Shown here piece by piece: positions 54,558 to 62,534 of a stretch of DNA of 64,000 nt. The stretch comes from Roseibacterium elongatum DSM 19469 (GTDB lineage: Bacteria; Pseudomonadota; Alphaproteobacteria; Rhodobacterales; Rhodobacteraceae): contig NZ_CP004372.1 of NCBI RefSeq assembly GCF_000590925.1, positions 2,585,001 to 2,649,000 on the forward strand. The letters run 5' to 3'. The position numbers and the translations under genes are program-made. How positions within the stretch are numbered: the stretch's first letter is position 1; every line of letters starts with the position of its first letter. The notes below the pieces were generated by a model. It did not search any database. It was given only the letters and a program-made list of their open reading frames with translations, and was not told the origin of the DNA.

Positions 54558-54687
54558 GGGATACTCTCTCTTTGCCACTTTCTTCTTAAACGCATGAGGC
54601 AGGGCGGCGGATCACTCGGATGTGAATTATTTTTTTCATCCGCAAAGATCGCGAAAAATTTCTGGCGCTGTCAGGCTTTGGCTTTGA

Positions 54688-55006
54688 GGGGAAGTGCAGG
54701 CTTCTGTTGCCAGGTGCCTGCGAACCCCGCCTTACGCGGCTAGGCGCAAGGGCTTAGATTTCGATTCCTCGAACTGCTTACGCAGCCAGAGCAACCGGAG
54801 CACGATTGTCGTTGGCAATTATGCTTTACGGACCGATAACGGTGGTACCTCACCGGGACAAAGCCACGTCTTTACACGTTCGTCGATCCTGTTTCGGCCC
54901 CATGATCCCCCAACGACGGGATGTCTGGTGGAGCCGCCGGGTACCGCCCCCGGGTCCGAACCGCTTATTTCACGCGCGTTTATGCCCATAGTCCCGTTGC
55001 CGGGAC
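54688..55006 (-). ncRNA. ssrA: Two-piece (circularly permuted) tmRNA
   Basis: tmRNA rescues stalled ribosomes. The tag reading frame at 54816-54778 reads GCC AAC GAC AAT CGT GCT CCG GTT GCT CTG GCT GCG TAA, ANDNRAPVALAA. The transcript is permuted: the acceptor piece comes first (about 55006 to 54926, ending CGGCTCCACCA), then a 24-base spacer (54925-54902) removed in processing, then the coding piece starting GGGGCCG at 54901, whose first seven bases pair with the acceptor end. The coding piece, about 214 bases, ends near 54688 after a GCAGGC/GCCTGC hairpin. Sizes match alphaproteobacterial two-piece tmRNA. Coding-piece 3' end is approximate. Confidence 0.95.
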
Positions 55007-55012
55007 ACGCCT

Positions 55013-55041
55013 TAGATACGGTGCGCGGCGGCGTATTTCAA
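55013..55041 (-). promoter_or_regulatory. ssrA promoter
   Basis: On the minus strand TTGAAA (55041-55036) and TATCTA (55018-55013) are 17 bases apart, a good sigma-70 promoter. The first transcribed base would be near 55006, at the start of the acceptor piece. Confidence 0.75.
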
Positions 55042-55201
55042 GCGTCTCGCCCGTCTCGCCCGCGCAAATGCGGGCGCCCCTATCCGGACGGATAGCTGGT
55101 GGGGCGAATGCATGATGCGTCTGGTTTTGTGCCGAAAGATCGGTAGGTAACGACCAGCCCCTGTCTTGTGGGGCCGTGACGATCACCTGGGGGTACACAT
55201 C

Positions 55202-56782
55202 ATGAGCACATCGGACACGCAAAGCGGGTCGGATACCGGCACGATCAACGGCATCGATGTCGGCCTGACGGCGACCTTGCCGACCTTCGCAACCGATACG
55301 TTCGATGTATCGGCCGATATCACCACCGGCGCGCTGAGCCAGGATATCAACGTGGCCCTGGTGATCGATACCTCGGGCTCGACCGCCGGCGACTCGGGCT
55401 CGGACGTGGATGGCGACGGGATCAACGACACCTATCTCGCGGCGCAGCAGGCCGCGGCCAAGGCGCTGTTCCAGTCGCTGCTCGAGGCCGGGTACAACCC
55501 AGAGGACGTGACCGTCACGCTGATCGAATACAACAATGCCGGACAGACCGTGGGCAACTTCACCCTGTCCCAGCAGGACGCGTTCGAAACCGCGGTCGAT
55601 GGCCTCGATGCGGGTGGCGGCACGAATTTCGACGATGCGCTGGACGAGGTGCTGCGCGAGTGGCGCGGCACAACGACCGACGGCGCGGCCGATGACAGCC
55701 CGCCCTCCGAGGTGACGGCGGATGATACCAACCTGATCGTGTTCCTCTCGGATGGGCGGCCGACCGTGGATGGCACGAATTTCAACAGCGAGCTTGCGGC
55801 CATCGAGGCCGAGTTCGATGCCGATATCACCGCGATCGGGGTGGGGGCGAACTCGTCTCTGACCCAGCTCGAGGTGATCGACAACACCGGCACGGCCACG
55901 CAGGTCACCGACTTGTCGCAACTGGCCGATGTCATCAACACGCCGCCGCCGCTGCCGGATCTGCAGGAAATCCAGATCCTGGTGAACGGCTCGGTCATCG
56001 AGACGATCCCGGCCGACGATCCGCGCATCATCACCACCCCCCTTGGCTACCGCCTGTCGCATGAAACCGTTACGGGCTATCCCTATGTCGTGGGCGAGAC
56101 GCTGGATGTGGCCGTGCGCGCCGTGTTCCACCCGACGGGCGACACGCTGACGGTCGACGGTCTGATCCTGCCGCTTTTCATCTGTTTCGTCGCCGGAACC
56201 CGCATCCTGACCCCCGAGGGACCAAAACCCATCGAATGCCTGGCCCCCGGCGACCTTGTGATGACCCGCGACCACGGTCTGCAGGCGATCCGCTGGATCG
56301 GGTCGACCACGCTGCCCGATCACGCCCTGGCCCACCGCCCCGAGGCGCGGCCGGTGCGGATCTCGGCCGGGGCCCTTGGCCACGGCCTGCCCGAGCGCGA
56401 CCTGCTGGTCTCGCGTCAGCATCGCATCCTGATCCACGACTGGCGGGCCGAGTTGTTCTTTGCCGCCGATGATGACGGCGTGCTGACCCCGGCCTTTTCA
56501 CTGGTCAATGACACGACCATCCGGCTGGACCGCTCCAAGGGCGGCGTCACCTATGTGCACATGGCCTTTGCGCGGCACGAGGTGGTCTATGCCGAGGGCG
56601 TCGAAGCCGAAAGCTTTCACCCCTATGCCAAGACCGTTGGCATGCTGGCCCCCGCACAGCGGGCCGAATTGTTCGCCCTGTTTCCCGACCTGGCCGAGGG
56701 CGAGGCCTACCCGTCGGCACGGCGCCAGTTGCGGGGCCGGGACGGGCGCGTTTTCGCTGCGGCATCGCCTGCGGTGGGCTGA
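55202..56782 (+). CDS. VWA-domain and Hint-domain fusion protein
   Basis: 526 residues, no signal peptide. VWA domain (about 48-250): metal-ion site DTSGS at 56-60, Thr 142 in GGGTNFDDAL, and FLSDG with Asp 185. The loop after the first helix carries an EF-hand-like DVDGDGIND (68-76). From about 325 a Hint (Hedgehog/intein) domain starts with FICFVAGTRILTPEGPKPIE (Cys 329) and continues GDLVMTRDHGLQAIRWIGS and RDLLVSRQHRILIHDW. The C-terminal HN-C residues of splicing inteins are not seen, so it belongs with Hint_2 proteins, often secreted by type I systems. Adhesion or self-cleavage roles are inference. Starts after CACCTGGGGG. Confidence 0.88.
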   Translation: MSTSDTQSGSDTGTINGIDVGLTATLPTFATDTFDVSADITTGALSQDINVALVIDTSGSTAGDSGSDVDGDGINDTYLAAQQAAAKALFQSLLEAGYNPEDVTVTLIEYNNAGQTVGNFTLSQQDAFETAVDGLDAGGGTNFDDALDEVLREWRGTTTDGAADDSPPSEVTADDTNLIVFLSDGRPTVDGTNFNSELAAIEAEFDADITAIGVGANSSLTQLEVIDNTGTATQVTDLSQLADVINTPPPLPDLQEIQILVNGSVIETIPADDPRIITTPLGYRLSHETVTGYPYVVGETLDVAVRAVFHPTGDTLTVDGLILPLFICFVAGTRILTPEGPKPIECLAPGDLVMTRDHGLQAIRWIGSTTLPDHALAHRPEARPVRISAGALGHGLPERDLLVSRQHRILIHDWRAELFFAADDDGVLTPAFSLVNDTTIRLDRSKGGVTYVHMAFARHEVVYAEGVEAESFHPYAKTVGMLAPAQRAELFALFPDLAEGEAYPSARRQLRGRDGRVFAAASPAVG

Positions 56783-56817
56783 GCGCGCGGGGCCTTGCGC
56801 ATCGCCGGCACGAAGAA

Positions 56818-56841
56818 AGGGGCGCCGCATCGGGCGCCCCT
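56818..56841 (-). terminator. Terminator between convergent genes
   Basis: AGGGGCGCC (56818-56826) and GGCGCCCCT (56833-56841) form a nine-pair stem. On the minus strand it is followed by TTCTTCG, so it terminates the PotD-like gene; it may also serve the VWA-Hint gene. Confidence 0.75.
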
Positions 56842-56864
56842 GTCTCGCTCGTCAAGGCGTCGGA

Positions 56865-57902
56865 TCAGAAGCCGGCCTTGATCCGTTCGAACGCTTCGGC
56901 CTGACGCTCGCGCTGTTCGTTCGAGATCGGCAGTTGCGCCAGAACCGGCACACTCACCTCGCCCAGGCCCGAGGCCTCGAGCGCCTCGGCCCCCTGGGCC
57001 TGCAGCGCCGCGTCATTGGCCGAGCCGAAGCCGTTTTCCAACAGCGGGCCGGCCGATGCCTCGGACAAGAGCGCGTTGACGTAGTCATAGGCCAGATCCT
57101 CGGAGCCTTCGCCCTCGGCCATGTTCACGTAGCCGCAGAGCCAGACGCTGGTGCCCTCGGTGGTGTTGCGGGCAAAGCCGACAGGAAAGCCTTCGTCGGC
57201 CAGGGCGACGGGCACCTCGTTCCACGCCCACGAGGCCAGGATCTGCCCCGAGGCCATCTGCTGCTGCAACTCGGCCGGGTCGCCCCAGTAGTTCAGCAGG
57301 TTCTCGTGGATGCCGCGCAGCCAGGCGGTCGCCGCCTCGAACTGGGCATCGGTCACGTCCGACCAGTCCGACACGCCGGTGGCCAGATAGGCCAGCGCAT
57401 AGGCGTCATCGACATTGTCGGGGATCGACACGCGGCCCGCATAGGCGGGATTGGTAAAGATCTCGAGGCTGGCGACATCCTCGGCCGGGACCTCGTCGGT
57501 GTTGTAGACCACGGCGGTCGAGCCATAATCGGTCGGCAGGAAGAACAGCTCGGACGAGCCCGCCAGCACATCCGCGCCGACCAGATCCGAGTTGAGATCC
57601 GCGAAGGCGGCGATGCGGTCGGTGTCCCAGGGCTCGATGATGCCCGAGGCCTGCCAACGCGGCACGGAGCCGGCGCAGATATGCGTCACGTCCGACCGGA
57701 ACCCGGCCAGAAGGCGCTGGAACGCCTCGTCCTCGTCGCCGAAAAAGACGAATTCGGGGCTGCCGCCATGGGCCTCGACATACGGTTGGTGAAAGGACGG
57801 ATCCTCGAAGCCGGAATAATCGAAGACCAGAAGATCCTGCGAAAACGCGGGGGCGGACAGCGCCAGCGTGATCGCCGTGCCGAGGGTGAAGGTCTTGTTC
57901 AT
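56865..57902 (-). CDS. PotD-like extracellular solute-binding protein, orphan
   Basis: 345-residue periplasmic binding protein. Signal peptide MNKTFTLGTAITLALSAPAFSQ (cut about 21). Body: DLLVFDYSGFEDPSFHQPYV, FVFFGDEDEAFQRLLAGFRS, TDYGSTAVVYNTDEVPAEDV, typical of spermidine/putrescine or Fe(III)/thiamine type proteins. No permease or ATPase gene is adjacent; it may work with the PotABC-type set at 43.9-46.7 kb. It lies downstream of the gntR gene, same strand, 91-base gap, near the DMSP operon; substrate unknown. Confidence 0.9.
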   Translation of the reverse strand: MNKTFTLGTAITLALSAPAFSQDLLVFDYSGFEDPSFHQPYVEAHGGSPEFVFFGDEDEAFQRLLAGFRSDVTHICAGSVPRWQASGIIEPWDTDRIAAFADLNSDLVGADVLAGSSELFFLPTDYGSTAVVYNTDEVPAEDVASLEIFTNPAYAGRVSIPDNVDDAYALAYLATGVSDWSDVTDAQFEAATAWLRGIHENLLNYWGDPAELQQQMASGQILASWAWNEVPVALADEGFPVGFARNTTEGTSVWLCGYVNMAEGEGSEDLAYDYVNALLSEASAGPLLENGFGSANDAALQAQGAEALEASGLGEVSVPVLAQLPISNEQRERQAEAFERIKAGF

Positions 57903-57993
57903 GTCTCAAGATGTCCCTTTTGGTGTTGCGGTGACAGACTGCCGCAGAGGTTAGGAAAGCCCCCAGCCCCCCGCAAGGGAAATCGCGCGTGGA

Positions 57994-58734
57994 TCAGCGC
58001 GTCTCGGCCCTTGCCGCGCGGGCGGCGCGCACCGATTGGCCCAGTTCGAGCGTGTAGGCTTCCAGGGCGCTCAGGATCTCGGCGGCGCGCGGCCCGTCGC
58101 CGGCCTCGATGGCATCGGCAAGCGAGGTGTGCAGCGCCCCGATCCGCTCGCGCGATCGGGCGGTGAAGGTGATCATGTTCATCAGCGGCTGCATCGCCTC
58201 GACCGCGCCGGCCAGCTGGTAGGACAGCACCGGGTTGCCCGCCGCATCCACCAAGGCGCGGTGAAAGGCGACATCCGAGGCGCAGAACGCCTCGTCCGTC
58301 AGGCCGGGCTGGCCCTGGCGGTGTATCTCGGCGCGCATGGTGGCCAGCTGGTCGGGGCTGCACCGTTCGGCCGCCAGCGGTGCACAGGCGCGTTCCAGCG
58401 CATAGCGCGCCTCGCAGGCGGTCTCAAAGGCGACCCCGTTCATCGACAACAGCAGCGTCGCGGTCGTGATCTGCTGGGCATAGGCCTCTTCATAGGACAG
58501 GCGGTTGACGAAGGCACCCCCGAAAGCCCCGCGTGTCGTGCGGATCAGCGATTGCGCGGCCAGCCGCTTCAGCGCTTCTCGGATCGTGGGGCGCGAGACC
58601 TCGAACTGCTCGGCCAGCTCTGCCTCGGAGGGGAGGCGTTCATCCACGATCAGACGGCCCGCAACGATCGAGTCGCGGATCGCATCGGCGATCTGTGCGG
58701 GCAGGCCGCGCGGGTTGTTGGGATCGATTTTCAT
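57994..58734 (-). CDS. GntR-family (FadR subfamily) transcriptional regulator
   Basis: 246-residue regulator: N-terminal winged helix RPTIREALKRLAAQSLIRTT (about 50-70; LPSEAELAEQFEVSRPTI precedes), then the all-helical FCD ligand domain with metal-binding His (FHRALVDAAGNP, LADAIEAGD). Divergent from the DUF2182-DUF1326-dmdA-acuI set. A perfect inverted repeat overlies its 5' flank, indicating autoregulation and control of the divergent operon. Candidate ligand: a DMSP- or acrylate-derived compound. Confidence 0.92.
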   Translation of the reverse strand: MKIDPNNPRGLPAQIADAIRDSIVAGRLIVDERLPSEAELAEQFEVSRPTIREALKRLAAQSLIRTTRGAFGGAFVNRLSYEEAYAQQITTATLLLSMNGVAFETACEARYALERACAPLAAERCSPDQLATMRAEIHRQGQPGLTDEAFCASDVAFHRALVDAAGNPVLSYQLAGAVEAMQPLMNMITFTARSRERIGALHTSLADAIEAGDGPRAAEILSALEAYTLELGQSVRAARAARAETR

Positions 58735-58735
58735 T

Positions 58736-58759
58736 TGTCAGACATTTAAAGGTCTGACA
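58736..58759. promoter_or_regulatory. Inverted-repeat operator of the GntR regulator
   Basis: TGTCAGAC-N8-GTCTGACA, a perfect palindrome of eight-base arms, begins two bases before the gntR start codon; a third GGTCTG word follows at 58764. It lies between gntR and the DUF2182 gene (start 58809). FadR-type regulators use such half-sites. Confidence 0.75.
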
Positions 58760-58808
58760 TTTTGGTCTGCAAGCGAAAACCGACTCAGCACGGCAAGGGA
58801 GGGCCGCG

Positions 58809-59567
58809 ATGATCGCCGCGCGCATCAGGTCCATGGCCGCGCCGCATTGGCTGGCGCTTTACGGTGGCATCCTGGCGACGTGGGCGCTGCTTTGGGTCAT
58901 GGCGCTGCCCGCCGATCTGCGCGCGGCCGCAGGGATCTATGGCGCGGACCTGATCGCGGCGCTGTGTACCACCGGGCCGGGCGGGGCGGGCTATCCCGGC
59001 CTCGTGCTGATGTGGGCGCTGATGGCGGGCGGCATGATGGCGCCCACCGCGCTGCCGGCATTCGCCACCTATGACGACCTGTCCCATGCGGGGGCCACGC
59101 GCTTTGGCGCGCTGGTCGCGGGCTATCTGGTGATCTGGCTGGGATTTGCCGTGCTGGCGGCGGCGGCGCAACTGGGCCTGACCCGCGCCGGTCTGCTGGG
59201 CGCCTTGGGCGAGAGCCGCTCGGCCCTGTTTTCGGGCGCGCTGCTGGTGGGCGCAGGCCTCTACCAATTTTCATCGCTGAAAGAGGCCTGCCTCAGTCGC
59301 TGCCGCGCGCCGCTGACGTTTTTCATGCAGCACTGGGGCGAGGGCGCGTTCCGGCAGGGCCTGCGGCTGGGGGCCGATTGCCTCGGCTGTTGCGCGGCCC
59401 TGATGGCACTGGCCTTTGTCGGCGGGGTCATGAGCCTTGGGTTCATGGCGCTGGGGATGGTGATGATGGCGTTGGAGAAGCTGCCCGTCCTCGGACGCTG
59501 GCTGACCGCGCCCTTGGGGATTGCATTGATCGCGGGCGGGATCTGGACCGCGCTTGCGACGATCTGA
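58809..59567 (+). CDS. DUF2182 family membrane protein
   Basis: 252-residue multi-span protein (six or seven hydrophobic segments). Typical features: LMAGGMMAPTALPAF (about 71-85), LKEACLSRCRAPLTFF (Cys 161, 165), DCLGCCAALMALAFVGG (Cys 191, 194, 195) and VMMALEKLPVLGR. Annotated families of this kind are predicted metal-binding membrane proteins. It starts after AGGGAGGG and lies 19 bases before DUF1326. Function unknown, possibly metal or thiol chemistry at the membrane. Confidence 0.88.
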   Translation: MIAARIRSMAAPHWLALYGGILATWALLWVMALPADLRAAAGIYGADLIAALCTTGPGGAGYPGLVLMWALMAGGMMAPTALPAFATYDDLSHAGATRFGALVAGYLVIWLGFAVLAAAAQLGLTRAGLLGALGESRSALFSGALLVGAGLYQFSSLKEACLSRCRAPLTFFMQHWGEGAFRQGLRLGADCLGCCAALMALAFVGGVMSLGFMALGMVMMALEKLPVLGRWLTAPLGIALIAGGIWTALATI

Positions 59568-59586
59568 AAGGGAGGGAGGAAAGACC

Positions 59587-60261
59587 ATGTATGATGACGT
59601 CGAGACCGAAGCCGGGGTGCAGACCACGCGCGACGAGCCGGGCAAGACCCCTTGGGCGATCAAGGGCGAGTTGATCCTGAACTGCAATTGCACCGTGTTC
59701 TGCCCCTGCGTGGTCAGCCTTGGCAAACACGCGCCCACCGAAGGGTACTGCCAGGCCTGGGCCGGGGTGCGCATCGACGAAGGGTTCTACGGAGACGCGG
59801 ATATCTCGGGCCTGAACGTGGGCCTGCTGCTGGAAATCCCCGGCCTGATGGCGCGCGGCAACTGGAAGGCGGCGGCCTTCATCGACGAGCGCGCCGATGA
59901 CGGCGCCTATGACGGGCTGGTGAACATCTTTTCCGGTGCGGCGCGCGGCACCACGGGCCTGTTCAGCCTGCTGGTGAGCGAGTTCCTGGGGGCCGAGCGC
60001 GCGCCTGTGATCTTCGAGACCGAGGGCAAGGCGCGTCGCCTGATGGTGGGCAAGAAGATCCAGGGCGAGGTCGTGCCCGTCGGCGGCAGCGACCCCGACA
60101 GCGATATCGTCGTGACCAACACGCAATACTGGATGGGCCCCGACATCACCGTCGCCACCGCCACCAAGGGCCGCGTGCGCGCCTTTGGCCGGGTGTGGGA
60201 TTTCGATGGCCGCTCGGCCGAGATCTGCCAGATCGACTGGGTCGGACCACAGGGGCGCTAG
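59587..60261 (+). CDS. DUF1326 domain protein
   Basis: 224 residues, soluble. Near the N-terminus LNCNCTVFCPCVVS contains four cysteines (33, 35, 39, 41) that look like a metal or thiol site; the rest is beta-rich: AGVRIDEGFYGDADISGL, VVTNTQYWMGPDITVATATK and FGRVWDFDGRSAEICQIDW. DUF1326 and DUF2182 genes are often adjacent. ATG 59587 after GGGAGGAAAG. Between DUF2182 and dmdA, likely the same transcript. Confidence 0.88.
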   Translation: MYDDVETEAGVQTTRDEPGKTPWAIKGELILNCNCTVFCPCVVSLGKHAPTEGYCQAWAGVRIDEGFYGDADISGLNVGLLLEIPGLMARGNWKAAAFIDERADDGAYDGLVNIFSGAARGTTGLFSLLVSEFLGAERAPVIFETEGKARRLMVGKKIQGEVVPVGGSDPDSDIVVTNTQYWMGPDITVATATKGRVRAFGRVWDFDGRSAEICQIDWVGPQGR

Positions 60262-60288
60262 GCCCCGTCAGCCGCAAGGGGGCCTGCC

Positions 60289-61392
60289 ATGGCTCAACTC
60301 TCGCTGTCGCGCCGCCTGCGCCGCACGCCGTTCACCGAAGGGGTGCTGGCCGCCGGTGTCACCGGTTACACCGTCTACAACCACATGCTGTTGCCCACGG
60401 TGTTCCGCTCGGTCGAAGAGGATTACCACCATCTCAAATCCGCGGTGCAGGTCTGGGACGTCTCGTGCCAGCGGCAGGTCGAGGTGCGCGGCCCCGATGC
60501 CGGACGGCTGGTGCAGATGCTGACGCCGCGCGACCTGCGCGGGATGCTTCCCGGACAATGCTACTACATGCCCATCGTCGATGAGACGGGGGGCATGCTG
60601 AATGACCCGGTCGTCGTCAAGCTGACCGAGGATCGGTGGTGGATTTCCATCGCCGACAGTGATCTGCTCTACTGGGTCAAGGGCATCGCCTATGGCTATC
60701 GCCTCGACGTTCTGGTGGACGAACCCGATGTGTCGCCGCTGGCGGTGCAGGGGCCGCGCGCCGATGACCTGATGGCCGAGGTTTTTGGCGACTCGGTGCG
60801 GGATCTGCGCTTTTTCCGCTTTGGCCTGTTTGGCTTCGGCGGTCGGCAATTGGTGGTCGCGCGCTCGGGCTATTCGAAACAGGGCGGCTACGAGATCTAT
60901 CTCGAAGGGGGTGATCTGGGCATGCCTCTGTGGAGTGCCCTGATAGAGGCAGGCCGGGCGCTGGACGTGCGCGCGGGCGGCCCGAACCTGATCGAGCGGA
61001 TCGAAAGCGGCTTGCTGAGCTATGGCAATGACATGACCGACGACAACACGCCCCATGAATGCGGGCTGGGCCGGTTCTGCAACACGGCCACGGCCATCGG
61101 CTGTATCGGCCGCGACGCCCTCCTGCGCGTGGCCAAGGAAGGCCCGGTGCAACAGATCCGGCCGCTGGCCATGTCCGGCGCCCCGGTCCCCGCAGTCGAA
61201 GAGTTCTGGCCGGTCATGGCCGGACACCGCAAGGTCGGGCGCGTGTCCTCGGCGGCGTTCTCGCCCGATTTCGGCGTCAACGTCTCGATCGCGATGATCC
61301 GCATGACCCATTGGGATGCGGGGGCGACGTTGACCGTCATGACGCCCGACGGCCCGCGCGAGGCGGTGGTGAAGGAAAAATTCTGGAACTGA
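60289..61392 (+). CDS. dmdA: Dimethylsulfoniopropionate (DMSP) demethylase DmdA
   Basis: 367-residue tetrahydrofolate-dependent methyltransferase of the GcvT family that removes a methyl group from DMSP, making methylmercaptopropionate. It keeps the DmdA N-terminus SRRLRRTPFTEGVLAAGVTG and TVYNHMLLPTVF, then CYYMPIVDETGGMLNDPVVV, RWWISIADSDLLYWVKGIAY, SGYSKQGGYEIYLEGG and NLIERIESGLLSYGNDM. Length is right (E. coli GcvT is similar but differs at these blocks). Followed by acuI, a known partner in roseobacters. This reading is a strong sequence match, not just family level. Confidence 0.93.
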   Translation: MAQLSLSRRLRRTPFTEGVLAAGVTGYTVYNHMLLPTVFRSVEEDYHHLKSAVQVWDVSCQRQVEVRGPDAGRLVQMLTPRDLRGMLPGQCYYMPIVDETGGMLNDPVVVKLTEDRWWISIADSDLLYWVKGIAYGYRLDVLVDEPDVSPLAVQGPRADDLMAEVFGDSVRDLRFFRFGLFGFGGRQLVVARSGYSKQGGYEIYLEGGDLGMPLWSALIEAGRALDVRAGGPNLIERIESGLLSYGNDMTDDNTPHECGLGRFCNTATAIGCIGRDALLRVAKEGPVQQIRPLAMSGAPVPAVEEFWPVMAGHRKVGRVSSAAFSPDFGVNVSIAMIRMTHWDAGATLTVMTPDGPREAVVKEKFWN

Positions 61393-61446
61393 CACAGGGG
61401 TTTGAGCGGAAGGGCTCAGCCAACACTTGAACGAGGAGATGCAGAG

Positions 61447-62439
61447 ATGACCTTTCGTGCGCTGGTGGTCGACAAGAATGACGAGGGCAAGACAAGCGCT
61501 TCGGTGCAGGAGCTGGGCGAAGAACGTCTGCCCGAGGGCGGCGTGACGGTCGCGGTCGAGTATTCGACGCTGAACTACAAGGACGGGTTGTGCATCGGGC
61601 CGGGCGGCGGGCTGGTGCGCAGCTACCCGCATGTGCCCGGCATCGATCTGGCCGGCACGGTCGAGGCCAGTGACGACGACCGCTACGCGCCGGGCGACAA
61701 GGTGGTGCTGACCGGCTGGCGCGTGGGCGAGGTGCATTGGGGCGGCTACGCCGAGAAGGCGCGGGTCAAGGCCGATTGGCTGGTGCCACTGCCCGAGGGG
61801 CTGACGACGCGGCAGGCCATGGCGGTGGGCACGGCGGGGTTCACGGCGATGCTGGCTGTCATGGCACTTGAAGATCACGGCCTAACACCAGAAAATGGCG
61901 AGGTTCTTGTCACGGGCGCTGCGGGTGGTGTCGGATCGGTCGCGACCGCGATCCTTGGGCATCTGGGCTACGAGGTGGCCGCCGTCACCGGCCGGCCCGA
62001 GCAAGAGGATTACCTGAAAAGCCTAGGCGCCGCCCGCATCGTCGCGCGTAGTGATCTGGCCGAGACCACCAAGCGCCCCCTCGAGGCGGAAACATGGGCA
62101 GGCTGTGTCGACGCGGTGGGTGGCGACATGCTGGCGCGCGTGTTGGGGCAGATGAAATACGGCGCCTCGGTTGCCGCCGTTGGGCTGGCCGGTGGCGCGC
62201 AATTGCCCGCGACGGTGATCCCCTTTTTGCTGAGGGGCGTGAACCTTCTGGGTATCGACAGCGTCATGCAACCCTATGAAAACCGTCTGCGCGCGTGGAA
62301 GCGCATCGCCCAGGATCTGCCGATGGACAAACTCGAGGCGATGATCGAGCCGGCGACGCTGGCCGATCTGCCCGATCTGGGCCGCGCCATTCTGAAGGGC
62401 GGCGTGCGCGGCCGCGTGGTGGTTGACGTCACGGCCTGA
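61447..62439 (+). CDS. acuI: Acrylyl-CoA reductase AcuI
   Basis: 330-residue MDR-type oxidoreductase reducing acryloyl-CoA to propionyl-CoA with NADPH; it detoxifies acrylate from DMSP cleavage. Core: VEYSTLNYKDGLCIG, HVPGIDLAGTVEASDDDRYA, VVLTGWRVGEVHWGGYAEKA and nucleotide site LVTGAAGGVGSVATAIL. ATG 61447 after AGGAG. Downstream of dmdA after 54 bases, same order as in other roseobacters. Confidence 0.93.
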   Translation: MTFRALVVDKNDEGKTSASVQELGEERLPEGGVTVAVEYSTLNYKDGLCIGPGGGLVRSYPHVPGIDLAGTVEASDDDRYAPGDKVVLTGWRVGEVHWGGYAEKARVKADWLVPLPEGLTTRQAMAVGTAGFTAMLAVMALEDHGLTPENGEVLVTGAAGGVGSVATAILGHLGYEVAAVTGRPEQEDYLKSLGAARIVARSDLAETTKRPLEAETWAGCVDAVGGDMLARVLGQMKYGASVAAVGLAGGAQLPATVIPFLLRGVNLLGIDSVMQPYENRLRAWKRIAQDLPMDKLEAMIEPATLADLPDLGRAILKGGVRGRVVVDVTA

Positions 62440-62534
62440 GCGCCAGCGCAGAAACAGGGGCAGGGCGGCTTGATCGCCCACCCCAAGCGCTAGATACCGG
62501 GGGACCGCAAAAACAACGGACCCGTCCAACAGAC

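Noticed and set aside
60289..61392. Glycine cleavage T protein (GcvT) for the dmdA gene
   Set aside because: The N-terminal SRRLRRTPFT and TVYNHMLLP blocks and the acuI neighbour match DmdA; no gcvH or gcvP genes are nearby.
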